From: Acetobacteraceae bacterium
Lineage (GTDB): Bacteria; Pseudomonadota; Alphaproteobacteria; Acetobacterales; Acetobacteraceae
Reading direction: 5' to 3'
DNA length: 13,740 nucleotides
NCBI GenBank assembly: GCA_947478535.1
Contig: CANJXD010000108.1
Coordinates: 1 to 13,740 of the forward strand
The notes below the pieces were generated by a model that was given only the letters and a program-made list of their open reading frames with translations, was not told where the DNA came from and did not search any database. Below are positions 1-6,744 of this stretch, in pieces. Position 1 is the stretch's first letter; each line of letters opens with the position of its first letter. Position numbers and translations under genes: made by a program.

Positions 1-96
1 CACGCGAAAGGTCGGGACCTCCCAGGTTTCCCGCTCCTCCGCTTCGGGCAGGAGGAGGCAGAGCTTTCGCAAGCGCGTGATCGGGAAGGCGGCCAT
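1..96 (-). CDS. MmcQ/YjbR family protein, N-terminal fragment
   Basis: Partial gene running off the left edge. Translation from the ATG at 96-94 gives 32 residues in an open frame to base 1. The core LRKLCLLLPEAEERETWEVP, followed by TFRV, matches the start of MmcQ/YjbR-fold proteins (typically a leucine-rich first helix ending LPE/LPG, an acidic stretch, then a P-x-FRV strand). Members are small, about 110-130 residues, with a CyaY-like fold, and are often labelled DNA-binding without a firm biochemical role. The gene is divergent from the secreted protein at 183, with 86 nt between the two starts. No strong ribosome site is visible before this ATG, so the true start could lie slightly upstream. 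The family call rests on only 32 residues. Confidence 0.6.
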   Translation of the reverse strand, partial: MAAFPITRLRKLCLLLPEAEERETWEVPTFRV

Positions 97-182
97 GCGC
101 CAGCCTATCGCATCCCGCTTGACCCGCGCGAGCGCCGGGCGGACCTTTTGCCGATCGCTGTTCTCCCAGGGAGGGACCCACC

Positions 183-800
183 ATGCGTCGCCCGCTTCTC
201 GCCGCCCTTCTCAGCCTGGCTGCGCTGCCCGCTCTCGCGCAGGATCGCCCGCCGCTCTACCCGACACGGGATGTCAGTGTGACCTACCGGATGGTCGGTG
301 CCACGCCGGCCAATGCGCCGATGCAGTCCATGGTGATTTCCTGGCTCGCGGCCTCCCAGACCATGCGGATGGATATGGCCGGCATGGGCTACATGGTGGC
401 GGACCATCGCAACCAGCGCGGCTTCATGGTGATGGAGCAGGTGCGGATGATCATGGATGTCCCGATGCAGCAGGCGATGCAGCAATACGGGCCCACCGCG
501 AATGCCACCTATCGCCGCACGGGTTCGGATACGGTGGCGGGCGTGGCCTGCACGGTCTGGACCTTCGAGGACCGCGGCAACAACGGCACCGCCTGCGTCA
601 CGGCGGAAGGCGTGATGCTGCGCGCCCAGGGCAGCAGCCAGGGCCAGTCCGGCGGGATGGAGGCGACGCAGGTGGCGTTCGGCGCGCAGGACCCCGGGCG
701 CTTCGCCCGGCCGCAGGGGTATCAGAGCATGCAGATTCCGGGCGGTGGCGCGGGCATGCCGGGTATGCCGGGCGGGCGGCCAGGGGCGGTCACGAAGTAG
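183..800 (+). CDS. Secreted Met-rich DUF4412-like protein
   Basis: A 205-residue protein. Residues 1-20 form a classical Sec signal peptide (MRR, then a hydrophobic run ending ALA-Q), so the mature protein should be periplasmic or exported. The start is well supported by an AGGGAGGG ribosome site about 7 nt upstream. The mature part has about 19 methionines in 185 residues, most of them before residue 100. Two cysteines (in GVACTVW and GTACVTA) could form one disulfide. The tail, from about residue 185, is Gly/Pro/Met-rich and probably disordered. The overall pattern (short strands, a T-V-A-G-x-x-C strand, a final flexible tail) resembles DUF4412-type periplasmic proteins, which have no assigned reaction. 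Metal binding through Met is possible but not shown, as no CxxC or His/Met copper motif is recognisable. It faces the convergent lyase gene across a hairpin at 821-843. Confidence 0.7.
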   Translation: MRRPLLAALLSLAALPALAQDRPPLYPTRDVSVTYRMVGATPANAPMQSMVISWLAASQTMRMDMAGMGYMVADHRNQRGFMVMEQVRMIMDVPMQQAMQQYGPTANATYRRTGSDTVAGVACTVWTFEDRGNNGTACVTAEGVMLRAQGSSQGQSGGMEATQVAFGAQDPGRFARPQGYQSMQIPGGGAGMPGMPGGRPGAVTK

Positions 801-820
801 GCGGACCTCCCCTCTCCCAA

Positions 821-843
821 CCCTCTCCCCGCTGGGGAGAGGG
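821..843. repeat. Perfect 10-bp palindrome with 3-nt loop (CCCTCTCCCC type)
   Basis: CCCTCTCCCC at 821-830 pairs perfectly with GGGGAGAGGG at 834-843 around the loop GCT. It lies in the 57-nt gap between two convergent genes, so it could end transcription from both sides, but no T-tract follows on either strand. The same core recurs twice at 2953-3064, which makes it a dispersed intergenic palindrome (REP-like) rather than a one-off terminator. Confidence 0.7.
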
Positions 844-857
844 CTTATCGAGTCTGC

Positions 858-1784
858 TCAGAACTTCGCGCGGGCGTCGTGCTTCGCGAGGCGGGAGAGC
901 AGGTATTCCACCTCGGCGACGGCCTTTGCACTCAACATGCCGCCGGGCTTGCGCTGTGCGTCGCTGGCGATCACGCCGCGGCGCTTCAGCACGTATTTCC
1001 GTACGGCGAGGCCCAGGCCGAATTGCTGTTCGTACCGGATCAGCGGCAGGTGGGCATCGAACAGGTCATGCGCCGCATCGCGCTGTCCGTCCTTCTGCAT
1101 CCGCACGACATCGACCAGCATGTCCGGGAAGGCATAACCCGTCATCGCCCCATCGGCGCCGCGCTCGACCTCGAAATCGATGAAGATGCCGCCATTGCCG
1201 CAGAGGATGGAGATCGGCCGCAGCGACCCCTCCGCCTGCCACTGGCGCAGCGTACTGATCTTCTCCAGCCCCGGCCAATCCTCGGCCTTCAGCATGACGC
1301 AGGACGGGTTCTCCTGCACGATGCGGCGGATGACGGTGGGCGTCATCACCACCTGGAACAGCAGCGGATAATCCTGCAGCACGAAGGGAACATCCGGCCC
1401 GATCGCCTCCACCGCCTGGCGGTAGTAGGTGACGATCTGGTCGTCCGTCCGCAGCGTGTTCGGCGGGGCGATCATCACCCCCGCCGCGCCGGCGTCCATC
1501 GAGCCGCGCGCGAGCGCCCGCATCGCCGCGAAGCCGGGGGCGGAGACGCCGACGACGATGGGGATGGAGGCGCGGCGGATCATCCGCGTCGCGATGGAAA
1601 GCGCCTCCGCCTGGTCGAGCTTCGGGGCTTCGCCCATCACGCCGAGGACGGTAATCCCCGTGGCGCCGGCTTCCATGAAGAAATCCGTCATCCGGTCCGT
1701 GCTCGCCTCATCCACGCGGCCATCGTCGTGGAAGGGCGTCGGCGCGATGACGTAAACGCCGCTGGCGGTGTGGTCGAGGGCCAT
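858..1784 (-). CDS. DapA-superfamily aldolase/lyase (not a typical DHDPS)
   Basis: A 308-residue (beta/alpha)8-barrel protein of the dihydrodipicolinate synthase / N-acetylneuraminate lyase superfamily. These enzymes form a Schiff base between a lysine and a 2-oxo acid. Visible landmarks are GVYVIAPTPF at residues 9-18, GVMGEAPKL at 48-56 (the place of the GTTGE loop), Tyr139 in LQDYP, the probable Schiff-base Lys166 in VMLKAED, and a GNGG loop in the C-terminal half. Length is normal for the family. The Thr-Thr pair that serves the catalytic triad of true DHDPS is replaced by Val-Met, and no Arg follows the active-site Tyr where DHDPS binds the aspartate semialdehyde carboxylate. A lysine-biosynthetic role is therefore unlikely; a catabolic aldolase or dehydratase is inferred. 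It is the last gene of the minus-strand cluster, with 24 nt between its ATG and the dehydrogenase stop. A GGAG about 13 nt before the ATG is its only ribosome-site candidate. Confidence 0.85.
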   Translation of the reverse strand: MALDHTASGVYVIAPTPFHDDGRVDEASTDRMTDFFMEAGATGITVLGVMGEAPKLDQAEALSIATRMIRRASIPIVVGVSAPGFAAMRALARGSMDAGAAGVMIAPPNTLRTDDQIVTYYRQAVEAIGPDVPFVLQDYPLLFQVVMTPTVIRRIVQENPSCVMLKAEDWPGLEKISTLRQWQAEGSLRPISILCGNGGIFIDFEVERGADGAMTGYAFPDMLVDVVRMQKDGQRDAAHDLFDAHLPLIRYEQQFGLGLAVRKYVLKRRGVIASDAQRKPGGMLSAKAVAEVEYLLSRLAKHDARAKF

Positions 1785-1808
1785 GGGTGAAGGTCGCTCC
1801 GCGGTGGT

Positions 1809-2864
1809 TCAGGACAGCGTTTGTGGCAGAGCGACGCCCAGCTTGCCAGCATGGGGCGCGAGCGCGGCCAGGATGCCGGGTGCGAGCACGACGCCGCGCG
1901 CCATCGCATCCCGCCGGTGGGCCAGGCCCGATTCACCTGGCAGCCGCACGCGGGCGACGCCAGGGCGGGGTGCCGCGGCGCGGCAGGCGGCGGCGGTGAA
2001 GCTGGTCTGCCGCGTGAAGGCATCGAGGCCGGCGAAGGCTTCGGGGTCATAGAGTTGCAGCAGCACGGACGCAGTCTGCCCCTTTGGCTGGTCGGCGCGG
2101 CCGAAGCCGGAAAGCCCCTGGGTCAGGGCCTCGTTCAGCAGGGCCCAGGCATAGCCCTTCTGGCCATGGTCCATGCCGCCCGCCGGCAACAGGCTGCCGC
2201 CCCGGCCAAGCACGGCGGGGTCGCGTGAAGGATTGCCCTCGGCATCCTGCAACCAATCCTGCGGATACTGCCGGCCCTCGCGCTGCATCTTGCCGGCCAT
2301 GTTGATGGTGGTGATGGAGGCGCTGACATCGAGCATGATGGGATCGCCATCCGTCGGGATGCCGGCCGCGACGGGATCGGGCGAAAGCACCGCCTGGCGC
2401 GCCCCATGCGGCGCCACGGCCTTCGCCCCGGGGGCGGAGGAGGACAGCACCAGCAGATACCCGGCCTCCGCCGCGCGGGCGGTATAGGCGGCGAGGCAGC
2501 CGATATGGTGGCTGTCGCCGATCGCGATGGTGACGGTGCCATAGGTGCCGACGCGTTCCAGGGCGAGGTCGAGCGCCTTGTGCGTCAGCCAGGGGCCGGG
2601 CAGGCGGCGGCCATTCCAGGTGACGGTGGCGCCGCGGTCCCGCACCACTTCCGGCCCGCCCTCCCTCGCCATGGCGCCGGTGGCTAGGTCATCGAGGTAT
2701 TTCGGCAGCAGTGCCAGCCCATGCGTGACGTGGCCGAGCAGGTCCGATTCCACCAGCGTACGGGCGATGGCGGACGCCTTCTCCACATCAAGCCCCGCGG
2801 CCTGGCAGAGCGCGGTGCCGAAGGCGATGAGGCTCGCCGGGTCGTGGCGGGGGGTTTCCGGCAT
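1809..2864 (-). CDS. Ldh2-family (malate/lactate/ureidoglycolate-type) dehydrogenase
   Basis: A 351-residue NAD(P)-dependent oxidoreductase of the type-2 malate/L-lactate dehydrogenase family, which interconverts 2-hydroxy and 2-oxo acids in the cytoplasm. Family landmarks are ESDLLGHVTHGLALLPKYL at residues 39-57 (the D-x-x-G-H-x-x-H-G signature), the catalytic-type His in GDSHHIG near residue 120, a GAKAVAPHG loop at 146-154, and KGYAWALLNEALTQGLSG at 236-253. The open frame continues 57 codons further upstream, but that part runs through the palindromic intergenic repeat. The ATG at 2864-2862 is chosen because it has a GAGAAG ribosome site and starts the family-like sequence. In the cluster it precedes the DapA-like lyase, suggesting it supplies that enzyme with a 2-oxo acid. 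The substrate cannot be read from the sequence. Confidence 0.87.
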   Translation of the reverse strand: MPETPRHDPASLIAFGTALCQAAGLDVEKASAIARTLVESDLLGHVTHGLALLPKYLDDLATGAMAREGGPEVVRDRGATVTWNGRRLPGPWLTHKALDLALERVGTYGTVTIAIGDSHHIGCLAAYTARAAEAGYLLVLSSSAPGAKAVAPHGARQAVLSPDPVAAGIPTDGDPIMLDVSASITTINMAGKMQREGRQYPQDWLQDAEGNPSRDPAVLGRGGSLLPAGGMDHGQKGYAWALLNEALTQGLSGFGRADQPKGQTASVLLQLYDPEAFAGLDAFTRQTSFTAAACRAAAPRPGVARVRLPGESGLAHRRDAMARGVVLAPGILAALAPHAGKLGVALPQTLS

Positions 2865-2952
2865 GGGTTCTTCTCGGACTGTGGCAGGTCCGCAAGCGTT
2901 ACTGCGGACAGGGGGGGGCGTCGATGCCGGCCTCATCAGCCGAGGCCTGGAA

Positions 2953-2978
2953 CCCTCTCCCCCCAAGGGGGGAGAGGG
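2953..2978. repeat. Perfect 12-bp palindrome, REP-like copy 2
   Basis: CCCTCTCCCCCC at 2953-2964 pairs perfectly with GGGGGGAGAGGG at 2967-2978 around the dinucleotide AA. The flank continues CAGGGTGAGG, which relates it in inverted orientation to copy 3. It sits in the 207-nt gap (2865-3071) between the amidohydrolase stop and the dehydrogenase start. Apart from the two palindromes, I see no gene in that gap. Confidence 0.75.
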
Positions 2979-3029
2979 CAGGGTGAGGGGGGACGGGGTG
3001 GGAAGCGTGTTCCGTTGCCTGCCAATCCA

Positions 3030-3064
3030 CCTCACCCAACCCTCTCCCCCTCCGGGGGCGAGGG
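3030..3064. repeat. Palindrome, REP-like copy 3, inverted relative to copy 2
   Basis: CCCTCTCCCCC at 3040-3050 pairs with GGGGGCGAGGG at 3054-3064 around TCC, with one mismatch. The left flank CCTCACCCAA (3030-3039) extends the unit. Bases 3030-3047 are the reverse complement of 2971-2988 at 16 of 18 positions, so copies 2 and 3 form an inverted pair about 40 nt apart. It lies 8 nt after the amidohydrolase stop codon and may stabilise or terminate the upstream part of the transcript. Confidence 0.7.
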
Positions 3065-3071
3065 CCTTCTT

Positions 3072-3947
3072 TCAGAACCCGAACAGGCGCGCCGGGTTGT
3101 CCACCAGGATCTTCCGCCGCGCCGCGTCATCCGCCCAGTCGCCGAGCAGGTTGAACAGCTGCACGGAGCCCACGAGGTGGGCGAAGGACAGATGCGGGTA
3201 GTCGCTGCCCCAGATGATGCGGTCCGGCACCGCTTCCACCAGCGCGCGCGCCATCGGCGCGGCATCCGCGTAGCTCGGTGGCGTCGCCATGCGGTAGGTA
3301 CCGGTGAACTTGGCGTAGCCCTGGACGTCGTCGCGCTTCAGCACCTCGATGAACGCGCGAAAGCCCGCCTGTGCTGGCCCATCCGACGCCAGAAACATCC
3401 CCATATGCGCGACGCTGAAGGGCACCTTCAGGCTGGCGAAGGTGGGCAGCAATTCCGCCGTCAGCCAGCCCGGGCCGAGGAAATCGAGGTGCCAGCCGAG
3501 CTCATGGCAGCGCGCCTCGAGCCGGCGGATGCGCGGCAGCATCTGGCTGGAAAACCCATCGATGCGCGGCTTCACCGGGGAGTAATTGATGCGGACGCCG
3601 CGCACGCCGAGCGCATCCATCTCCGCCAGCACGGCGTCCGGCACATCCTCATCCACATCGACGATGCCGCGGCAGCGGGCGATGCCCACCTCTCGCATCG
3701 CATCCAGCATGCAGGCATTGTCCCGGCCATAGGCGCTGGGCTGGACGAAGACAAAGCGCTCAAGCCCCAGGTGCCGCGCGAGGTCGAGGTAATCCGCCAG
3801 CGGCGCATGCGGCGGCTTGTAGCGCAGCGGCTCCTCCGACGCGTAGGGATACTCCCCATCGGCGCCGAACACATGGAAATGCGCGTCGCAGGACAGCGGT
3901 GGGGAGAGGAAGGCGGGCGGGCCTTCGGCGGCGTGGTTCAGCGTCAT
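3072..3947 (-). CDS. Amidohydrolase_2 / LigI-like (PDC hydrolase-like) hydrolase
   Basis: A 291-residue TIM-barrel metal-dependent hydrolase of the amidohydrolase superfamily, close in pattern to 2-pyrone-4,6-dicarboxylate lactonases. Landmarks are DAHFHVFG at residues 21-28 (the HxH pair H23/H25), FVQPSAYGRDN at 67-77 (the LigI-type QxSxxGxDN strand), VRINYSP at 118-124, His153 in GWHLDF, His181 in AHMG, and GSDYPH at 247-252 with the catalytic-type Asp249. Length fits the family. Such enzymes open lactones or hydrolyse related acids in aromatic catabolism. The exact substrate is inferred to be a small lactone or carboxylic acid. The ATG lies 7 nt after the Bug-protein stop, so the two are almost certainly in one transcript. 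Confidence 0.85.
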   Translation of the reverse strand: MTLNHAAEGPPAFLSPPLSCDAHFHVFGADGEYPYASEEPLRYKPPHAPLADYLDLARHLGLERFVFVQPSAYGRDNACMLDAMREVGIARCRGIVDVDEDVPDAVLAEMDALGVRGVRINYSPVKPRIDGFSSQMLPRIRRLEARCHELGWHLDFLGPGWLTAELLPTFASLKVPFSVAHMGMFLASDGPAQAGFRAFIEVLKRDDVQGYAKFTGTYRMATPPSYADAAPMARALVEAVPDRIIWGSDYPHLSFAHLVGSVQLFNLLGDWADDAARRKILVDNPARLFGF

Positions 3948-3954
3948 CGGCCTG

Positions 3955-4923
3955 CTATTCCACCTTCACATTCGCGCGGGTGACGACTTCCTTCCACAGG
4001 GTCACCTCCCGCGCCAGATGGGCCTGCATCTGTTCCGGCGTCGAATGCACGGGCAGGGCGCCGGCGGCGGCGAAGGCTTCCACCAGGCGGGGTTTCCGAA
4101 GTGCGACGCCGATCTCGGCATTGAGGCGCTGGATGATCTCGGGCGGCGTGCCCTTCGGCGCGGCGATGCCCCACCAGTAGCTCATGTCATAGCGCGGCAC
4201 GCCCGCCTCGATGAAGGTCGGCACGCCGGGCAGCGCGCTGGCGCGACGCTCGCCGCTGACGCCGAGGCCGAGCAGCGTGCCCTGGCGGACATGCCCAACA
4301 CCCGAGGCGAGGCTCGCAATCGCCATATCGACGCGCCCGGCGATCACCTCCGCGATCGCCGCCGCGACGCCGCGGAAGGGGATATGCAGCATCCGCGTGT
4401 CCGTGACGTTCAGCAGCAGTTCCATCGCGAGATGCGCGGAGGACCCCTGCCCGCCGGAGCCGAAGGAAAGCTCGCCCGGCCGCGCCTTCGCCAGGGCGAC
4501 GACATCGGCGACGCTGCGCGCGCCGAGCCCCGGCCGAACCAGCAGGATGGAGGGGCTGTCGGCGATCCGGCTGACCTGCGTCAGATCCGTCAGCGGATCA
4601 TAGGGCAGGTTCGGATAAAGCCCGACGGACATGGCGAGGGAATTGTCGGTCAGCAGCAGCGTCAGCCCATCCGGCGTGGCGCGTGCGGCCGCCGTGGCGC
4701 CGAGCGTGCCGCCGGCACCACCACGATTCTCCACCACCACCTGCTGGCCGAGCAACTCCGTCAGCTCCTGCCCCACCAGCCGAGCGGAGGCATCGGTGAA
4801 GGACCCCGGCGCGAAGGGGACGATGATGCGGATCGGCCGGGTCGGCCAGGCGGCCTGGGCGCGGGCAGCCGCCGGCAGCAGGAAGGGCGCGGCGAGAAGT
4901 GGCAACAGGGTGCGACGGTTCAT
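3955..4923 (-). CDS. Bug/TctC-family periplasmic solute-binding protein (1)
   Basis: A 322-residue receptor of the tripartite tricarboxylate transporter (TctC/Bug) family, which binds small carboxylates in the periplasm. The signal peptide is MNRRTLLPLLAAPFLLPAAA, with cleavage after ARAQA; the twin Arg makes Tat or Sec export possible. Family landmarks are WPTRPIRIIVPFAPG, then the D-x-x-A-R helix, GQQVVVENRGGAGG, and the late block PGELSFGSGGQGSSAHLAMEL split over two strands. A frame start exists 8 codons upstream (4947), but the ATG at 4923-4921 has a GGGAGGA ribosome site at 6-nt spacing and begins the signal peptide directly. It stands between an ABC-type binding protein and the LigI-like hydrolase. 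No TctA or TctB gene is in the window, so it is an orphan receptor here. It probably delivers or senses the substrate of the adjacent enzymes. Confidence 0.9.
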   Translation of the reverse strand: MNRRTLLPLLAAPFLLPAAARAQAAWPTRPIRIIVPFAPGSFTDASARLVGQELTELLGQQVVVENRGGAGGTLGATAAARATPDGLTLLLTDNSLAMSVGLYPNLPYDPLTDLTQVSRIADSPSILLVRPGLGARSVADVVALAKARPGELSFGSGGQGSSAHLAMELLLNVTDTRMLHIPFRGVAAAIAEVIAGRVDMAIASLASGVGHVRQGTLLGLGVSGERRASALPGVPTFIEAGVPRYDMSYWWGIAAPKGTPPEIIQRLNAEIGVALRKPRLVEAFAAAGALPVHSTPEQMQAHLAREVTLWKEVVTRANVKVE

Positions 4924-4947
4924 GGAAATCCTCCCGTTCTTGGTCAT

Positions 4948-5850
4948 TCAGCGGCCGACCGCGCGGCGCCAGCGCGCCACCAGCGCGGCACGGCGAGCGG
5001 GGTCCAGCAGTTTCGGAAAATCATCATCCAGCGCGACCGGCGCGATGGGGCGCGGCGGCGGTGCCGTGACCGGCCAGAACCCCCCCGGCACCAGCGCCGC
5101 CTGGCCTTCCGGGGAGACGAGATGCGCGAGAAAGGCGGCACCCGCTTCCGGATTGGCCGCGCGCTTCGGGATGAAGGCGAGCCGGGCCACGGCCGGCGCC
5201 GGGGCGGCGGAGGGCGCGATGCGCGCCAGCCCCGCTGCCTCCGCCCGCAGCGCGTAGGCCCCCAGGACATGCAGCGCGAGTTGCCCGCCATGGTTGACCA
5301 GGGACGGCGCGGAACCCCCCAGCGCCGGACGGCAGCGCGCCAGCGCTTCCAGCCCTGCCTCGAAATCCGGGTCCGTCACACTGGCATGCAGCAAGGCGAG
5401 GAAGCCGAGGCCGTTCGCCTCGATATCCGGGATCACCACCTGGCCGGCGAAGCGGGCGGGGTCGGCCGCGATCAGCGCCGCGATTTCCCCGAAGCTGCCG
5501 GCGGGGGCCGGGTGGCCGCGGATCAGCGTGAAGACCGGCTCCCGCGTTGTCGCCAGCGCCAGATCTTTCCAGGCGGCGCCCGGGGGCAGGGTGTGGGCCA
5601 CGCCATGCGGCTGGGCATGGCCATCGAGGACGAGCCCCATCAGCTGGTCCATCGCGCTCGACCAGTAGAGATCGGCCATGGCGCCGCCGGCCGCGTAGTC
5701 GGCGAGGTAGCGCTGGTGCAGGGCGGTCGAGATGCCGAAGACGAAATCGACCTCCACCTCCGGGTGCTTTCGTGCGAAGCCTTCCAGCAGAGCCGCGCAA
5801 TAGGGCCGTTCGGCGGCGGAAAGGATCACCAGCTTGCCGCGCGCGGCCAA
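4948..5850 (-). CDS. ABC-type extracellular solute-binding protein, start uncertain
   Basis: About 300 residues of a family-1/AfuA-type periplasmic binding protein. Landmarks are GKLVILSAAERPYCAALLEGF at the N-terminus split over strand and helix, HPEVEVDFVFGIS, ADLYWSSAMDQ (substrate-loop region), GQVVIPDIEANGLG, FIPKRAANPEAGAAFLAHL, and SPEGQAALV near the end. Members bind metals, polyols or organic solutes for ABC importers, but no permease or ATPase gene is in the window. The start is a problem. The region before the first conserved strand has no ATG or GTG in frame and no signal peptide. I used TTG at 5850-5848. An in-frame ATC at 5874-5872 has a better-placed GGGGAGA ribosome site, and GTG at 5829 would truncate the first strand. 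It is divergent from the IclR gene and first in the catabolic cluster. It may be cytoplasmic, mis-started or damaged at its 5' end. Confidence 0.7.
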   Translation of the reverse strand: MAARGKLVILSAAERPYCAALLEGFARKHPEVEVDFVFGISTALHQRYLADYAAGGAMADLYWSSAMDQLMGLVLDGHAQPHGVAHTLPPGAAWKDLALATTREPVFTLIRGHPAPAGSFGEIAALIAADPARFAGQVVIPDIEANGLGFLALLHASVTDPDFEAGLEALARCRPALGGSAPSLVNHGGQLALHVLGAYALRAEAAGLARIAPSAAPAPAVARLAFIPKRAANPEAGAAFLAHLVSPEGQAALVPGGFWPVTAPPPRPIAPVALDDDFPKLLDPARRAALVARWRRAVGR

Positions 5851-5887
5851 GGGCGTATGGAGCTTCCCGTTGATGGCCGTTCTCCCC

Positions 5888-5921
5888 GGTATTCGGCGCG
5901 ACGCTATCGGCGGGTATTCGG
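5888..5921. promoter_or_regulatory. GGTATTCGG direct repeat, candidate IclR operator
   Basis: The 9-mer GGTATTCGG occurs at 5888-5896 and again at 5913-5921, start-to-start distance 25 bp. Both copies lie in the roughly 80-nt divergent region between the binding protein and the IclR-family regulator. IclR-type proteins commonly control themselves and the divergent operon from such a region, and related regulators (PcaU/PcaR type) use repeated half-sites. The assignment is inferred from position and repetition only. Confidence 0.35.
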
Positions 5922-5931
5922 GTTGTCCAGC

Positions 5932-6744
5932 ATGACGGGATTTTCTTCGGACGAGGCAAGGGGGGCGAGCAGCCTGGAGAAGATGCTCGGCCTGCTCGAC
6001 GTCTTCACCACCGCGGCGCCGGCCTGGTCGACGGAGGCGCTGATCCGCTTTTCCGGCACGTCGCGCTCCACCTGCTATCGCTATATCAAGGCGTTGCAGG
6101 CGGCGGGGATGCTGACGCCGGTGGCGGGCGGGGCCTGGATGCTCGGGCCACGCATCATCGAGCTGGATCGCACCATGCGGCTTTGCGATCCCGTGACCAC
6201 GGGCGCCGGCCCCGCGCTGCGGCGGCTGGCGGCGGAGACTGGGCATAGCGGGCTGCTGTCCCTGCTGTTCAGCGGCACGGTGATGTGCGTGGGCGATGCG
6301 CCGGCGCCCGGGGCGCCGGAGGGGCTGTTCAGCCGAGGCCAGCGCCGCCCGCTGTTCAATGGCGCGGCGTCCAAGGTCATCCTGGCACATTTGCCACCGC
6401 ACCAACTGCGCGCTTTGTTCGGCCGCCATCGCACCACCATCGCCGGCGCCGGGCTCGGCGCGGATTGGGAGAGTTTTCGCGCCGCCCTGCGCGTGATCCG
6501 GGATGCCGGGCATTGCGTGACGCAATCCGAATTCATGCCCGGCATCATCGGCATCGCCGCGCCGCTGTTCAATGCGGAGCGCGGCGTGCTGGGCAGCATC
6601 GGCATCGCGGCGGCGGTGAAGTCAGTACCGCAATCCGCGCGCCCGGCGTTGGCGGAACGCGTGATGCAGGCGGCGCTGGAAGCCTGCGCCGCCATTGCCG
6701 AACAGCAGCCGGAAGCGGCGCTGCCGGCCCGTGCGGTGGGGTAG
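5932..6744 (+). CDS. IclR-family transcriptional regulator
   Basis: A 270-residue protein. Residues about 12-62 (SSLEKMLGLLDVF, then WSTEALIRFSGTSRSTCYRY, then IKALQAAGML) form the IclR winged helix-turn-helix. Residues about 70-260 match the GAF-like effector domain, with GQRRPLFNGAASKVILAHLP and the final AAPLFNAERGVLGSIGIA strand pair. These regulators bind small carboxylic or aromatic effectors and control catabolic operons. The open frame extends hundreds of codons upstream, but that part lies opposite the binding-protein genes. The ATG at 5932 starts the recognisable domain, with only a weak ribosome site. It is divergent from the cluster 5850-858 and is its likely regulator. Its stop codon directly abuts the stop of the convergent cupin gene. 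Confidence 0.9.
   Translation: MTGFSSDEARGASSLEKMLGLLDVFTTAAPAWSTEALIRFSGTSRSTCYRYIKALQAAGMLTPVAGGAWMLGPRIIELDRTMRLCDPVTTGAGPALRRLAAETGHSGLLSLLFSGTVMCVGDAPAPGAPEGLFSRGQRRPLFNGAASKVILAHLPPHQLRALFGRHRTTIAGAGLGADWESFRAALRVIRDAGHCVTQSEFMPGIIGIAAPLFNAERGVLGSIGIAAAVKSVPQSARPALAERVMQAALEACAAIAEQQPEAALPARAVG

Noticed and set aside
821..843. Rho-independent terminator
   Set aside because: The hairpin is perfect, but no run of T follows on either strand. The same core recurs elsewhere, so it is listed as a repeat with possible terminator function.
879..1790. Plus-strand 303-codon open frame
   Set aside because: Mirror of the DapA-like gene, His/Arg/Asp-rich and without any recognisable domain.
2721..3983. 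Plus-strand open frame of 420 codons
   Set aside because: Antisense to the amidohydrolase and dehydrogenase genes and running through the palindromic repeats; no family pattern.
4018..5931. Very long plus-strand open frame leading into the IclR gene
   Set aside because: It lies antisense to two well-supported binding-protein genes and has an Arg/Gly/His-rich composition typical of GC-rich shadow frames. Only the part from 5932 matches a family.
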